A stretch of DNA of 40,454 bases, from contig JAICPY010000031.1 in NCBI GenBank assembly GCA_025929585.1, forward strand, positions 1 to 40,454, in the 5' to 3' direction. The notes under the pieces were generated by a model, which searched no databases, had not been told where the DNA came from, and was given only the letters and a program-made list of their open reading frames with translations. Both the position numbers and the translations under genes were made by a program. Every line of letters begins with the position of its first letter. Positions within the stretch are counted from its first letter, which is position 1. This DNA comes from Steroidobacter sp. (GTDB taxonomy: Bacteria; Pseudomonadota; Gammaproteobacteria; Steroidobacterales; Steroidobacteraceae). This document shows, one piece after another, positions 1-8,493 of the stretch.

Positions 1-2384
1 CCCTCGGTCAGCTGCACGTCGTTCCTGATCATGTAGGTCGTGATGAGCTGCGAGCGCAACCTTCCGATGCCTGTGTCCCAGCTGCCCTGCACGTTCAAGT
101 CGACGCCGCTGTAATACTCCTTGCCGGTATTTACGTTCGACTGGTTGTACGCGAGATACGTCGTCCCCGTACCGATGTCGTTAAAGGTCGTCCATCCATC
201 GGGATAGTTGCCGGGATTCGCGAACGCTTCGCCTTCATCGATCTGCCCGAAGGCATCTTCGATTGCGACCCACCAGAAGTCGGCGCCCACAGTCAATGCT
301 GTAATCGGTTCGAACACGACGCCCACCGTCGCCTGGCGCGATTCTTCCGGTGTGAGATCCGGATTGCCTCCCGCGAATACGTCGTACTGCGTCTGCGGCG
401 GCCGGCAGATTGCGCCCAACGAAGTCGCGATCGCTTGTAACTCAGGCGTGCAATTGTACGGACTGGCTGTCACGCCGAAGTTTTGGAAGGACGCATTCAG
501 TTGTGGCACGGTAGGCGCGTGGAAGCCTGTACCGTACGAACCGCGGAACAAAAAGCGGTCCGTCGCCGTGAATTTGAAGCTCCCTTTGTAGTTCGTGGTG
601 GATCCAACATCATCATAGTCATCGAAGCGAACGGATCCAGTGAGCTCGAGTCGGTCGATCGGCTCTAGCACGACTTCAGTGAAGAGACCGAACACTTCGC
701 GATCCGCGCCGTACGGAATCGTCGCCGCCGCATCGCCAAATCGCTGATCACCGGTGCCGGGGCCTCCAGCCGCTGGCGTACCCGCCACAGGATCGTCCAA
801 ATTCGCTTGCGCAAAGTCGCTCGGCTTCGACTGGAATTTCTCTCGATAGAAGCTGCCGCCGAGCGCCAGTTGGACTGGATTGCCATTGGGCAGATCGAAG
901 AGCGAACGATAGCCACGTAACTCGGCCGTCTGCAAACGCGACACGCCGCCATCCCAATAGCCGCGATAATTGATCGATTCCAAGCCTGCAACGCCCTCCG
1001 GACTTTGCTGTCCCGGTGCGACGAACGGGTCGATGACGCCACTGCCGAGCAGGTTATTGAAGGCGATTGCCCCCGGATAGCCCGCGATGTTTCCCTTGAC
1101 GTCGCTCTCTGACTGCGTCAATGCGAAGTTATAGTCCCATCCGGCAATTAGACCTTCTACGCCTGCGGTGATGTGGTAAAAATCCGCGCGATCGTCGTTG
1201 ATGCGCTGTCCGAGATCCGCGGCGCGATACGGTGCCACGGTGTCGCCGACGAACATCGGATCGCCGTTCTCGTCGGTCAGCGGCGCCAGATAAGTATTGA
1301 AGATGGGTGAACCGGCTTCGATCAGCAATTCGCCCGGCACAGGCGCGGTTTTCGACAGCTGTTCGGTTCGCGACCAAAGCACGTCGACGAAAGCGTTGTG
1401 AGCGTCGCCCAGCCTTACGTCCATGCCTATGCTTGCTGATCTGCGTTCCCTCTCGGGATAAATCTGGATGAACGGCACGTAGTCGTAGTAGCAACCCAGA
1501 CCAATTGGCGCGGAGTTCTCGGGGCACGTACCGTTCTGCACGAAGTAAGGACTTACTGTCTCGCCGGCATGCACGCCGTTGTCCGCAGTCGCATTCGCCG
1601 GAATGTTGCGAGGCGACCCATTGAAGAACGTCCACCGCTGACCGGCGTGATTGAAGTTGATGATGGCCGAGTCCGCAAAGTCACGGTCCACGGCGTTCAG
1701 TTCATCACGCTTGTCGGCGGCGAGTGCGATGAAAACATTGTAGCCGTCTTCGACATAGTCGCCGAAACCGCCGGACAAGCTGATGCCTGTTTCCTCGGCG
1801 TCGTCTTGGGGTGCGTAGAAATCAACCGAGACATCCTTCTCGGTGGTTCTCGACTTGGTGATGAAGTTCACCACGCCTGCGATCGCATCCGAGCCGTACA
1901 ACGCCGATGCGCCGTCGCTCAGAATCTCGACACGCTCAATGGACGAGATCGGCAGGCTATTCAAATCCACCGCGGCCGCAAAGCCCGTGAGAGTCTGGCC
2001 GCCGAATTGCGCCATCCTTCGTCCGTTCAACAATACGAGCGTGCGATTCTCGCCAACGTTGTGCACCGACACGCCGGCAAATCCAAACGTCGCTGCGCCG
2101 ATCGAGGTGATCTCCGAAGTGCCGCCTTGGATCGTCGGCAATTTCTGTAGCAGATCGACGACCGAAGCTGCGCCCGTTCTCTCGATCGCTTGCGCATCCA
2201 ACACTTGCACAGGCAATGATGTCTCACCTTCGATTCGGCGAATCGCGGAACCTGTCACGTAGATAGTTTCGACCTCTCCGACATCTTGTTCCTGAGCATA
2301 GACCTGTGGCACACACACTCCGGCCGCGATGCTGGTGAGCAGCGCACGCCCAACAGCGCGCCGCAACAATGTATTAGACGACAT
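1..2384 (-). CDS. TonB-dependent outer-membrane receptor, C-terminus cut by window edge
   Basis: Open frame of about 794 codons that runs off the left edge, so the C-terminal barrel strands and stop are missing. The chosen ATG is preceded on the minus strand by a GGGGGG run four bases upstream. The N-terminus reads as a signal peptide (basic start, hydrophobic stretch, cut near VYA-QEQ). Next come an ETIYVTGS segment and a plug domain with ERTGAASVVDLLQKLP, LLNGRRMAQFGG and ERVEILSDGASALYGSDAIAG, all typical of the large TonB-dependent receptors of Xanthomonas, Caulobacter and Steroidobacter relatives. The rest is beta-barrel sequence, including LFRGSYGTGFHAPT and NPDLTPEESRQ. Proteins of this class import a bulky nutrient across the outer membrane using TonB energy. 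The substrate cannot be told from the sequence and no uptake partner lies downstream in the window. Confidence 0.93.
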   Translation of the reverse strand, partial: MSSNTLLRRAVGRALLTSIAAGVCVPQVYAQEQDVGEVETIYVTGSAIRRIEGETSLPVQVLDAQAIERTGAASVVDLLQKLPTIQGGTSEITSIGAATFGFAGVSVHNVGENRTLVLLNGRRMAQFGGQTLTGFAAAVDLNSLPISSIERVEILSDGASALYGSDAIAGVVNFITKSRTTEKDVSVDFYAPQDDAEETGISLSGGFGDYVEDGYNVFIALAADKRDELNAVDRDFADSAIINFNHAGQRWTFFNGSPRNIPANATADNGVHAGETVSPYFVQNGTCPENSAPIGLGCYYDYVPFIQIYPERERRSASIGMDVRLGDAHNAFVDVLWSRTEQLSKTAPVPGELLIEAGSPIFNTYLAPLTDENGDPMFVGDTVAPYRAADLGQRINDDRADFYHITAGVEGLIAGWDYNFALTQSESDVKGNIAGYPGAIAFNNLLGSGVIDPFVAPGQQSPEGVAGLESINYRGYWDGGVSRLQTAELRGYRSLFDLPNGNPVQLALGGSFYREKFQSKPSDFAQANLDDPVAGTPAAGGPGTGDQRFGDAAATIPYGADREVFGLFTEVVLEPIDRLELTGSVRFDDYDDVGSTTNYKGSFKFTATDRFLFRGSYGTGFHAPTVPQLNASFQNFGVTASPYNCTPELQAIATSLGAICRPPQTQYDVFAGGNPDLTPEESRQATVGVVFEPITALTVGADFWWVAIEDAFGQIDEGEAFANPGNYPDGWTTFNDIGTGTTYLAYNQSNVNTGKEYYSGVDLNVQGSWDTGIGRLRSQLITTYMIRNDVQLTE

Positions 2385-2690
2385 AGAGCCCCCCTGACCG
2401 ATGGCGATGAATTACCTGGCGGCAGCAACCCTCAAGCGTTGCGTGAAACCGACATGCCGCTCGCACGCAACGAGCATGCAAGGCGCCGAGTTCGCGCGTT
2501 ATTCTATTTTCGCCCTTATTGCAACTTGAGATGTCAACGGAATAGGCATCGTAAAAAATTGTGGCTCGCCAGCAACGAAGACAAGATCGGCATGCGCCTT
2601 TGTCGATGACAACGACCGACCTTGAGTAGGTTTTCGACGGAGAGATCGACCTGAATTTTGGGCGTGAACGGCAAACGCTCGCCTCTTCCT
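2385..2690. other. Intergenic gap between TonB receptor and waaA
   Basis: About 306 bases without a supported gene. It lies upstream of the minus-strand receptor and downstream of minus-strand waaA. AT-rich stretches near 2500-2560 would be the natural place for the receptor promoter, but no -35/-10 pair with good spacing stood out. No convincing hairpin terminator for waaA was seen. Confidence 0.5.
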
Positions 2691-3974
2691 TCAGCGCTTT
2701 GCGGATTCGTCGATCGCCAATTGCTCGATTTGATCGAGCACCCGTTCGAGCGCGCCTCGATTCTGTTCGAGGATTTCCTGTGCGCGCATACACATGCGAT
2801 GGCATCTGCCTGGGTCGCCGAGCAATGTCACCAAAGCCGGCCCTAGCTCAGCGGGCGTATTGATCTGCAGTGCCGCTCCGGCGCTCACGAACAAATGCGC
2901 GATCTCGGGAGCATTGAAATTGTGCGGCCCGATCAACATTGCGCACCCAAGCGCCGCGGGCTCCAGAAGACTATGCCCTCCGATCGGCGCCAGACTCCCT
3001 CCCACGAAAGCTGCGTCGGCGGATGCATAGAACATGAGCAATTCGCCCATCGTATCGACCAATAGAACACGCGTTTCATGGTCGACTCGATCTCCTGCAG
3101 ATCGGGCTGCGAACGGGATGGCCCGTGAGCTCAGCAAAGATCTAACGGCATCGAATCGCTGAGGATGACGCGGCACGATGATCAGCAATGCGTTGGATAG
3201 ATGGGCATGGGCGCGCACTTCCTCGTGCGCAAGCAAGGCGGCTTCTTCCTCGCCCTCGTGTGTGCTTGCCGCAATCCACACCATGCGCCCCGGATATTGA
3301 TCGGCACGAATTCGCTGACCATCGGCGCGCAGCTCGGAAGCGATTTGGATATCGAACTTCACGTTGCCTGTGACGCGTGTCTTGGATGCGGCCGCTCCGA
3401 TCGCAACGAATCGCTCGGCGTCCGTAGCACTTTGCGCTTCGATGATGACTTCGCTGAGCGCCTGTTTAGTGAGCGATTTTAAACGACTGTATCTGCGCAC
3501 CGATTTGGCGGACAGCCTTGCGCTCGCAAGCACGAGCGGAATGCCGCGACGCCTGCACTCGCGAAATAAATTCGGCCAGATTTCCGTCTCCATCACGATC
3601 CCTAACGCGGGCCGCACGCGATCCAAGAATCGACGTACTGCGTCAGGCATATCGTAAGGAAGGAATGCGTGATGAACGGCTTCGCCGAAGAGAGTCTTGA
3701 CTCGTTGCGCGCCGGTAGGTGTCCCCGTGGTCATCAGGATTGGACGACCTGGGTAGCGCTTCAACAATGCTCGCACGAGCACCGCGCTTGCCTGAACCTC
3801 ACCCACCGACACTGCGTGGATCCAGAAAGGCCGCTGAGTGAAGCGTGCTTGCGTGTAGCCCCACCGTTCGCTCAACCGTTCACCGTACGTAGGATCGGAT
3901 CGGGCCCGCCACCAGTTCGAGGCCAGTGCAACAGGTGCCGCAAGGTAAATCAGCGCCGTGTAGAGCCAAAGCAT
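2691..3974 (-). CDS. waaA: 3-deoxy-D-manno-octulosonic acid (Kdo) transferase
   Basis: 427 residues, the usual WaaA/KdtA length. It transfers Kdo from CMP-Kdo to lipid IVA at the inner face of the cytoplasmic membrane, the first step of LPS core assembly. Visible features are an N-terminal hydrophobic anchor (about residues 2-20), the GERLSERWGY segment, IHAVSVGEVQA with the following TTGTPTGAQR, and ETEIWPNL. The C-terminal GT-B half carries GGSLAPIGGHSLLEPAALG, the family's nucleotide-sugar binding region. It is transcribed away from two lpxL-type genes. A KdkA homologue lies 2.2 kb away. In Haemophilus influenzae that enzyme goes with a monofunctional WaaA adding a single phosphorylated Kdo, so mono-Kdo addition is likely here by inference. 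Confidence 0.95.
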   Translation of the reverse strand: MLWLYTALIYLAAPVALASNWWRARSDPTYGERLSERWGYTQARFTQRPFWIHAVSVGEVQASAVLVRALLKRYPGRPILMTTGTPTGAQRVKTLFGEAVHHAFLPYDMPDAVRRFLDRVRPALGIVMETEIWPNLFRECRRRGIPLVLASARLSAKSVRRYSRLKSLTKQALSEVIIEAQSATDAERFVAIGAAASKTRVTGNVKFDIQIASELRADGQRIRADQYPGRMVWIAASTHEGEEEAALLAHEEVRAHAHLSNALLIIVPRHPQRFDAVRSLLSSRAIPFAARSAGDRVDHETRVLLVDTMGELLMFYASADAAFVGGSLAPIGGHSLLEPAALGCAMLIGPHNFNAPEIAHLFVSAGAALQINTPAELGPALVTLLGDPGRCHRMCMRAQEILEQNRGALERVLDQIEQLAIDESAKR

Positions 3975-4103
3975 GAAGATCTAAAGATCGCGCAGGGGAG
4001 TCATACGGTAATATTCATCTTTCGCATCGATAGCAGCTGAATGGTACTCGAACATTGCACCCAATGACGGAGGGCTCGTGATGCTGACAACCCAAGCACC
4101 TGC

Positions 4104-5063
4104 ATGAGCTCATCTTCACCCCAACGCGAGTCATCGCGCGCGGGCGCGCCAGATCGGCAACCGTTAGCGCGCTTCGCTGGGCCCCGTTACTGGCCTGTCT
4201 GGCTCGCACTTGCGTTCGTCCGCTTCGTCAATCTATGGCCGTTGCGAGCGCAGATGCTCGCAGGCAGAGCACTAGGCTTGCTTGCCTATCTGTTCAGCCG
4301 CCGCGATCGGCGCGTCGCGCGCATCAATGTCGCGCTCTGCCTTCCGGAATTGCCGGAGAAGGAACGCCTCAGGCTCGTCCGCCGCCATTTCGGGGCTCTG
4401 GGCTGTGCCGTGTTCGAAACGGGAATGGTTTGGTGGGCAAGCGATCAGCGACTGCGCGGTTTGATCCGATTCGAAGGTGTTGAACATCTGCAAGCCGCGC
4501 TCGCGCATGGCAAGGGTGCGTTGATGCTGAGCGCACATTTCACGACGCTCGAGATGGGTGCGCGGGCTCTGACCCTCTTGGGCCCGACCAGCATCATGTA
4601 TCTGACACCCCGCAATCCGCTGATCGCCGAGTTCGCGCGTCGCGGCCGCGCACGACACACGGTGCAAGCAATCACGAGTGAGCAGATCCGCGATCTGTTG
4701 CAGAACCTGAAGAACAACCTTCCGGTCTGGTATGCACCCGACCAACGCTTCACCGACAAGAACAGCGCGATCGTTCCACTGTTTGGCCAGCCTGCGTCCT
4801 CGAATGTAGCGACTTCCCGGCTCGCCAAAATCTCCGGCGCTCCGGTACTGCCTTATTTTCCAGAACGACGAGCGGACAACCGCGGTTACATCGTGCATAT
4901 CCATCCGCCCTTCGAGAACTTCCCGTCCAATGATCCGATCGCCGACACCCGCCGCTTCCACGAGCTCATCGAAGCCCACGTGCACCCTCATCCCGAACAA
5001 TATCTATGGGCATATAAGCGATTCAAGGGTGCAGGAGGGGATCCGTACCGGAAGGACGTGTAG
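4104..5063 (+). CDS. LpxL/HtrB-family lipid A acyltransferase, copy 1
   Basis: 319 residues. LpxL-family enzymes transfer an acyl chain from acyl-ACP to the Kdo-lipid A precursor at the inner membrane. The catalytic HX4E motif is present as SAHFTTLEMGARA near residue 145. A hydrophobic N-terminal stretch (WPVWLALAFVRF) follows a 25-residue polar leader. Further family blocks are NVALCLPELPEKER, WYAPDQRF and the C-terminal PEQYLWAYKRFK. The ATG has only a weak ribosome site, but no in-frame downstream start keeps the membrane segment. A paralogue follows at 5209 after a palindromic spacer, and this gene's stop codon lies inside that palindrome's first word. Which acyl position (LpxL versus LpxM-like) each copy modifies cannot be decided here. 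Confidence 0.92.
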   Translation: MSSSSPQRESSRAGAPDRQPLARFAGPRYWPVWLALAFVRFVNLWPLRAQMLAGRALGLLAYLFSRRDRRVARINVALCLPELPEKERLRLVRRHFGALGCAVFETGMVWWASDQRLRGLIRFEGVEHLQAALAHGKGALMLSAHFTTLEMGARALTLLGPTSIMYLTPRNPLIAEFARRGRARHTVQAITSEQIRDLLQNLKNNLPVWYAPDQRFTDKNSAIVPLFGQPASSNVATSRLAKISGAPVLPYFPERRADNRGYIVHIHPPFENFPSNDPIADTRRFHELIEAHVHPHPEQYLWAYKRFKGAGGDPYRKDV

Positions 5064-5166
5064 AGGTAAAAAGATGTGTAGACGTGTAGAGGTTAAAGAC
5101 GTGTAGAGGTCAGAATAGGACTGCCTTTTCAATCCCACACACGTCTACACGCGACACCTCTACACG
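5055..5166. repeat. Tandem-arm palindrome A between the two lpxL copies
   Basis: The left arm (5055-5113) holds the word GACGTGTAGAGGT or a close variant at 5055-5067, 5073-5093 (doubled) and 5098-5113. The right arm (5135-5166) carries the reverse complements CCTCTACACG and ACGTCTACACGC. The stop codon TAG of the upstream acyltransferase (5061-5063) is part of the first word. The same word family recurs at 10878-11026. The transcript could fold into a long imperfect hairpin. Confidence 0.85.
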
Positions 5167-5208
5167 GTAAACAGACTCGCTGCTGCCGGCCCCGCTACCT
5201 GCCTCCAC

Positions 5209-6126
5209 ATGATCCACCGCCTCGCACTCATCCACCCTCGCTACTGGCCTACATGGCTCGCCTTGGGTCTGCTGCGCATTTTCGAGCCGCTGCCGTTTGC
5301 GGTTTTAGTTTGGCTTGGGTCGAGCCTCGGACGGCTGTTGCCACTATTGCCGCTTTCGTTTGTGCGGATTGCACGACGCAACTTGGAGTTGTGTCTACCC
5401 GAGCTCTCCCGCGCTGAGCGAGAGCGGATTCTCGTGAAGCACTTTCAAAGCGTCGGGATTGGAATTTTCGAGACCGCGATGAGCTGGTGGAGCTCGGATG
5501 CGCGCATCCGAAAATTGACTCGGCTCGAAGGCGAGGAGCACCTACAAGCAGCTCTTGCTCGCGGACGCGGCGCGATTCTCTTGAGCGCTCATTTCACGAC
5601 GCTGGAGATCGGAGCGCGAACACTGTGTGTACGGATGCCGACGAACATCATGTACAGACCGACGAAGAACGAAGTGCTCGAACGTTTCCTGATGCGCAAT
5701 CGGGGCCGACAAGCGAAACGAGCGATCCCCCGTGATGACGTGCGTACGCTGATCACATCTTTGAAGAACAACGAACCTGTGTGGTACGCACCGGATCAGA
5801 GTTATCGTAAGAAAGGTGCGGAGATGGTGCCCTTCTTCAACATCCCCGCCGCGACGAACACCGCAACGTCACGTCTTGCGCGCATGACGGGCGCAGCCGT
5901 TCTTCCCTACTTTCCAGAACGTTTGCCAGGCTCGCAAGGTTATCGAATGACGATCCAACCCGCGCTCGACAATTTTCCCACCGACAACCCTGCCGAAGAC
6001 GCCCGAACGTTCAACGCGCTGATCGAAGCGCACGTACGGAAGGTGCCCGCACAATATTTATGGATTCACAGGCGATTCAAGGGAATTACCGCGGGATACC
6101 CGGACTACTACAAAAGCGGTTCGTGA
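5209..6126 (+). CDS. LpxL/HtrB-family lipid A acyltransferase, copy 2
   Basis: 305 residues, clearly paralogous to the preceding gene along its whole length. Shared blocks include RYWPTWLALGLLR, NLELCLPELSRAERER, SAHFTTLEIGARTL with the HX4E catalytic pair near residue 127, NNEPVWYAPDQ, PYFPERLPGSQGY and the C-terminal PAQYLWIHRRFKG. It lacks the polar N-terminal leader of copy 1. The likely role is addition of the second acyloxyacyl chain to lipid A, or of an alternative chain. It is convergent with kdkA and ends two bases before a perfect 15-bp inverted repeat. No good Shine-Dalgarno sequence is visible, so translation may depend on copy 1's transcript. Confidence 0.92.
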   Translation: MIHRLALIHPRYWPTWLALGLLRIFEPLPFAVLVWLGSSLGRLLPLLPLSFVRIARRNLELCLPELSRAERERILVKHFQSVGIGIFETAMSWWSSDARIRKLTRLEGEEHLQAALARGRGAILLSAHFTTLEIGARTLCVRMPTNIMYRPTKNEVLERFLMRNRGRQAKRAIPRDDVRTLITSLKNNEPVWYAPDQSYRKKGAEMVPFFNIPAATNTATSRLARMTGAAVLPYFPERLPGSQGYRMTIQPALDNFPTDNPAEDARTFNALIEAHVRKVPAQYLWIHRRFKGITAGYPDYYKSGS

Positions 6127-6127
6127 T

Positions 6128-6217
6128 TAGCGGGTCGCGGGTAGGAAGAACAAAACAGCGAATCGCGACGGGTGGCATGGTGTTCTGTATCGCTGTCTGA
6201 CGACCCGCGACCCGCTA
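6128..6217. repeat. Tandem-arm palindrome B between convergent lpxL copy 2 and kdkA
   Basis: A perfect 15-bp inverted repeat: TAGCGGGTCGCGGGT at 6128-6142 and its reverse complement at 6203-6217. Each arm is an imperfect tandem of GCGGGTC. Inside, ACAGCGA (about 6155) and TCGCTGT (about 6190) form a second stem. A further GACCCGCG copy follows at 6223-6230, inside kdkA. The right arm includes the kdkA stop codon (6215-6217). It could act as a two-way terminator, though no T-run follows either arm. Confidence 0.88.
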
Positions 6218-7006
6218 GTCACGACCCGCGAACCCGTATCCCTCCATCACCCATATCCACTGCCGCTCATCGAAAGCGTGGCCCGCTTGCCGACTGATCT
6301 TCTCCAGGGAGCGGCGAAAGCGGGCGATCACTTCATTCTCCCACGGGCCGCGTTCACGGATTCGACCTCGATCGAAATCCAACAGATAGATGTGCACAGA
6401 TGCTGCTTCAAGCTTCACCTGCTGCGCATGAAAATCCGAAGAGGCCTGTGCGGAGCGGATCGCTGAATGCGAGCGCAGCAACACGTTGTGTGCATTCAAA
6501 TCCGCGTGATACACGCCATGTCGATGAAAGTCCGCGATCGTCTTTCCGACGCTCTTCCATACATTTTCTTCGACACCTGATCCGACCATCGCTCTAGCCA
6601 ATGTCGTCGCGTCAGGAACCAACTCGGTGATCAGATCGGCGGTGTAGGTCAGAGCGCCGCGAACGTAGCGCGCGGCGATCGGTGCTGGTACCGGCAATCC
6701 CAAATCGCTCAGGTGCGCGAGGAGCCGCCATTCCGCGAACGATCTGACTTGCGGCTCACCAGCCCACAGGTATCGATCCTTCGACAGATTGGCGATGAAG
6801 CCGCCGCGTTTGTAGCGACGTAAAACCCAACGCTGATCTTCGTACTCGAGCAGTGCAACCGACCCTCGGCCACCGGTTACCTCCGCGATGCCGCCGTTTG
6901 ACGACCACCAGGCAGGATCGAAGATCTCATCGACAGCCTTACGCACACGTGATGCGTCGTATAGGATGCAGCCGCGAGTAGTCGGGCTACGACTCTCGAC
7001 AATCAT
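6215..7006 (-). CDS. kdkA: 3-deoxy-D-manno-octulosonic acid kinase
   Basis: 263 residues. KdkA phosphorylates O-4 of the lipid A-linked Kdo with ATP at the cytoplasmic membrane and belongs to the protein-kinase-like fold. Diagnostic blocks are RRYKRGGF (residues near the phosphate-binding lysine/arginine), the catalytic loop HGVYHADLNAHNVLL near residue 170, and YLLDFDRGRIR, which matches the DFG-like metal site. The family is found where WaaA adds one Kdo only. The gene is convergent with lpxL copy 2 and divergent from the heptosyltransferase at 7277. An in-frame GTG or other later start is possible, but the N-terminal region before GGRGSVALLEYED is normal in length for KdkA. Confidence 0.92.
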   Translation of the reverse strand: MIVESRSPTTRGCILYDASRVRKAVDEIFDPAWWSSNGGIAEVTGGRGSVALLEYEDQRWVLRRYKRGGFIANLSKDRYLWAGEPQVRSFAEWRLLAHLSDLGLPVPAPIAARYVRGALTYTADLITELVPDATTLARAMVGSGVEENVWKSVGKTIADFHRHGVYHADLNAHNVLLRSHSAIRSAQASSDFHAQQVKLEAASVHIYLLDFDRGRIRERGPWENEVIARFRRSLEKISRQAGHAFDERQWIWVMEGYGFAGRD

Positions 7007-7276
7007 TTGAAAGGAACTCGCAGCCTGGGGTTGGTGAGGGCCTGCGTGGCCGGGCAGATCCGCATCTGGCTCGATGCGGATGGCTGTACGACGTAGGACT
7101 GCAAAGCTGTGGCTTCAATAGATTGGGAGTGAAGCAAAGGTTCCCCTGGGCGTTAGATCAAAATGCAGAATAACAGCATCATGCTTGCCTGGCCCGCTCG
7201 CCACATCGAGGCGGATTATCCACGAAACGGTACGGAATTCGACGCTCTGCTTTGCATGGGCAGCGCTGGTTGATCC

Positions 7277-8344
7277 ATGTCTGCTAATTTCGACAAGGCA
7301 CCCAGCAGTGTTTGCATCCTTCGCCTATCCGCAATCGGCGATACCTGCCACGTTTTGCCTATCGTCCGGACTCTGCAGCGCGCCTGGCCCAACACGAGCT
7401 TCACTTGGATCATCGGCAGGGTAGAAGCGAAGCTGCTCGGGCACATTCCAGACATCGAATTCATCGTCGTCGATAAATCCAAAGCACTTCAGACCTATCG
7501 CACCCTGCGGCATGCACTTCATGATCGCCACTTCGACGTGCTCATGCACATGCAGGTTGCGCTGCGCGCAAGTTTGATATCGATGCTGGTACCCGCCACG
7601 ATCAAACTGGGTTTCGATCGGCGCCGTGCTCGCGAGCTGCAGTGGCTCTTCACGACGAATCGCTTGCGCCCCGCCGAGCGACAACATGTCATGGATGCAT
7701 TGTTCGGCTTTGCTGAAAAATTTCACGTCTATGACAAGCTCTTGCGCTGGGATATTCCGATCCCTGATGCAGCGCGCGTGTACGCGCGGAAGGTGATTGC
7801 AGATGGCGAGAAGACGCTCATCATCAGCCCATGCTCGAGCCATCCGCTGCGCAACTGGCGCGCGGAGTACTACGCGCAAATCGCGGACTACGCGATTGGC
7901 GGGCTGGGATTGAAAGTGATCTTGTGTGGCGGACGCAGCGATCTGGAGTACAACATGGGCCGAGAGATCCAGCGGCGCATGAAACATCGCTGCCTCAACA
8001 CGATCGGCCAGGACACGCTACTCGAGTTTCTCGCGACACTGGAACGTGCGACCCTTCTTTTATCTCCGGACTCCGGACCGGCGCATATGGCGACCGCCGT
8101 TGGCACGCCAGTGATCGGTCTGTATGCCGCCACGAATCCTGCTCGCAGCGGCCCCTATCTGAGCCGCCAATGGTGTATCGATAAATACGATGCCGCCGCC
8201 CGCCGCCTGCTCGGCAAACCCGCCTCCGAATTGCCGTGGACCACGAAGATCGAGCAACCTGGCGTCATGGACCTGATTACTCCGGATGAGGTGATCAAGA
8301 AACTGCACGCCGTGTTGCTGGCGCTCACGCGCAAGCGGAACTAG
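7277..8344 (+). CDS. GT9 heptosyltransferase for LPS inner core
   Basis: 355 residues of glycosyltransferase family 9 (WaaC/WaaF/WaaQ type), which moves heptose from ADP-heptose to the Kdo or heptose of the LPS core on the inner membrane. Seen in order: ILRLSAIGDTCHVLPIVRTL (the GT9 N-terminal signature with Asp), ISPCSSHPLRNW as the ADP-heptose contact region, and LLSPDSGPAHMATAVGTPVIGLY, the C-terminal nucleotide-binding signature. It starts a plus-strand run with a WaaE-like glycosyltransferase, a glycerophosphotransferase-like protein and DUF6165. Position specificity (HepI versus HepII) cannot be assigned from motifs alone. Palindrome C begins eight bases past its stop. Confidence 0.92.
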   Translation: MSANFDKAPSSVCILRLSAIGDTCHVLPIVRTLQRAWPNTSFTWIIGRVEAKLLGHIPDIEFIVVDKSKALQTYRTLRHALHDRHFDVLMHMQVALRASLISMLVPATIKLGFDRRRARELQWLFTTNRLRPAERQHVMDALFGFAEKFHVYDKLLRWDIPIPDAARVYARKVIADGEKTLIISPCSSHPLRNWRAEYYAQIADYAIGGLGLKVILCGGRSDLEYNMGREIQRRMKHRCLNTIGQDTLLEFLATLERATLLLSPDSGPAHMATAVGTPVIGLYAATNPARSGPYLSRQWCIDKYDAAARRLLGKPASELPWTTKIEQPGVMDLITPDEVIKKLHAVLLALTRKRN

Positions 8345-8352
8345 AAGTCAGC

Positions 8353-8445
8353 AGTCCGCAGTCTTTGGTGCGTAGCCAAATCGGATCCCGCAAGCCGGGC
8401 AACTCTTGTTTCTGGCCACGAACTGCGGGCCGAAGACTGCGGACT
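8353..8445. repeat. Tandem-arm palindrome C between the GT9 and GT2 genes
   Basis: AGTCCGCAGTCTT at 8353-8365 is matched by its perfect 13-bp reverse complement at 8433-8445. Both arms carry a tandem of a 7-base word (CAGTCCG / ACTGCGG), with a degenerate extra copy (AACTGCGGG) at 8421-8429. It fills most of the spacer upstream of the WaaE-like gene. Confidence 0.8.
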
Positions 8446-8493
8446 CATGATCCCGCTGCCTTTGGATTCCCTCCTCCGGTATGTGAAACTCTG

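Noticed and set aside
4272-5000. A 242-codon minus-strand frame inside lpxL copy 1
   Set aside because: Shadow of a conserved acyltransferase with its HX4E motif; no recognisable domain.
5055-5166. CRISPR-like repeats
   Set aside because: Units are only 7-13 bases, spacers are absent or irregular, and the second arm is inverted; no cas gene is nearby.
7325-7987. A 220-codon minus-strand frame inside the GT9 gene
   Set aside because: Shadow frame; the GT9 motifs on the plus strand are complete.
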